13,934 nt of DNA, taken from positions 1 to 13,934 of the forward strand of contig CAUJIL010000088.1 in assembly GCA_963204845.1 (NCBI GenBank), given 5' to 3'. Positions within the stretch are counted from its first letter, which is position 1. The number at the start of each line of letters is the position of its first letter. This DNA is from Pseudomonadota bacterium. Lineage in GTDB: Bacteria; Pseudomonadota; Gammaproteobacteria; Pseudomonadales; UBA5518. Under the pieces are notes generated by a model. That model did no database searches and was not told the DNA's origin. It saw only the letters and a list, made by a program, of their open reading frames with translations. Of the stretch, positions 13,859 through 13,934 are shown piece by piece. Both the position numbers and the translations under genes were made by a program.

Positions 13859-13934
13859 GCCGCCGGTGCTGCTGAGCGCCGCGCTGGCAGTGGTGGCCGG
13901 CTGGCTGGCCATCGGCGCGGCCGGCTCGCTGCGC
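13851..13934 (+). CDS. Start of a membrane protein, truncated by window end
   Basis: Only 28 codons are visible. After MAEPP comes one continuous hydrophobic segment (VLLSAALAVVAGWLAIGAAG) long enough to span the membrane, or a signal anchor. There is no in-frame ATG or GTG upstream before a stop at 13806, so the start is fairly firm. No independent ribosome site is seen, and it overlaps the leader ORF by 8 nt. The Fur-like box upstream suggests metal-dependent expression, so a transport or energising membrane protein is a guess. I do not recognise the family. Confidence 0.55.
   Translation, partial: MAEPPVLLSAALAVVAGWLAIGAAGSLR

Overview
The window is very GC-rich and densely coded, with short intergenic gaps, Shine-Dalgarno starts and coupled genes, so it is bacterial. 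A carboxylic acid reductase, an Fe-type superoxide dismutase, a lytic transglycosylase with a DUF4124-like N-terminus and two predicted outer-membrane proteins (DUF3943, DUF3187) point to a Gram-negative proteobacterium. A high-GC gammaproteobacterial degrader of hydrophobic compounds is my best guess, made without any database search. No phage, IS element, tRNA, rRNA or CRISPR is visible.

Layout. (1) 1-2898, plus strand: the 3' part of a carboxylic acid reductase (adenylation, carrier and reductase domains). (2) 2990-3886, minus: a short-chain dehydrogenase convergent with it; the junction is filled by palindromic repeats. (3) 3995-7535, plus: a tight three-gene operon of a nitronate-monooxygenase-family flavoprotein, an enoyl-CoA hydratase and an acyl-CoA synthetase. 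(4) 7661-8356, plus: an exported lytic transglycosylase. (5) 8430-9911, minus: a CrtI/phytoene-dehydrogenase-like FAD oxidoreductase, again convergent across a copy of the same repeat family. (6) 10034-12768, minus: a DUF3943 protein, Fe superoxide dismutase with a clear terminator, and a DUF3187 protein. (7) 12769-13008: a gap holding an array of small hairpins. (8) 13009-13699, minus: a small ABM-like protein and a ribbon-helix-helix regulator. (9) 13700-13934: an AT-rich divergent promoter with a Fur-like box, a 17-codon leader ORF and the start of a membrane protein cut by the window end.

How the genes fit together. The acyl-CoA synthetase would activate a carboxylic acid, and the hydratase and flavoprotein would process the CoA ester. 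The neighbouring reductase would convert free acids to aldehydes, and the SDR could interconvert alcohol and carbonyl. This suggests an accessory locus for hydrophobic acids (fatty, terpenoid, steroid-like or aromatic), but the substrate cannot be read from the sequence. The genes from the transglycosylase onward look like unrelated envelope, stress and regulatory genes.

The two most unusual features are non-coding. One is a palindromic repeat family between convergent genes that supplies the TAG stop codon of three different genes. The other is the roughly 110-nt array at 12880-12989 of five hairpin-like units of 20-23 nt built around a CACGGATG core, enclosed by two larger inverted repeats.
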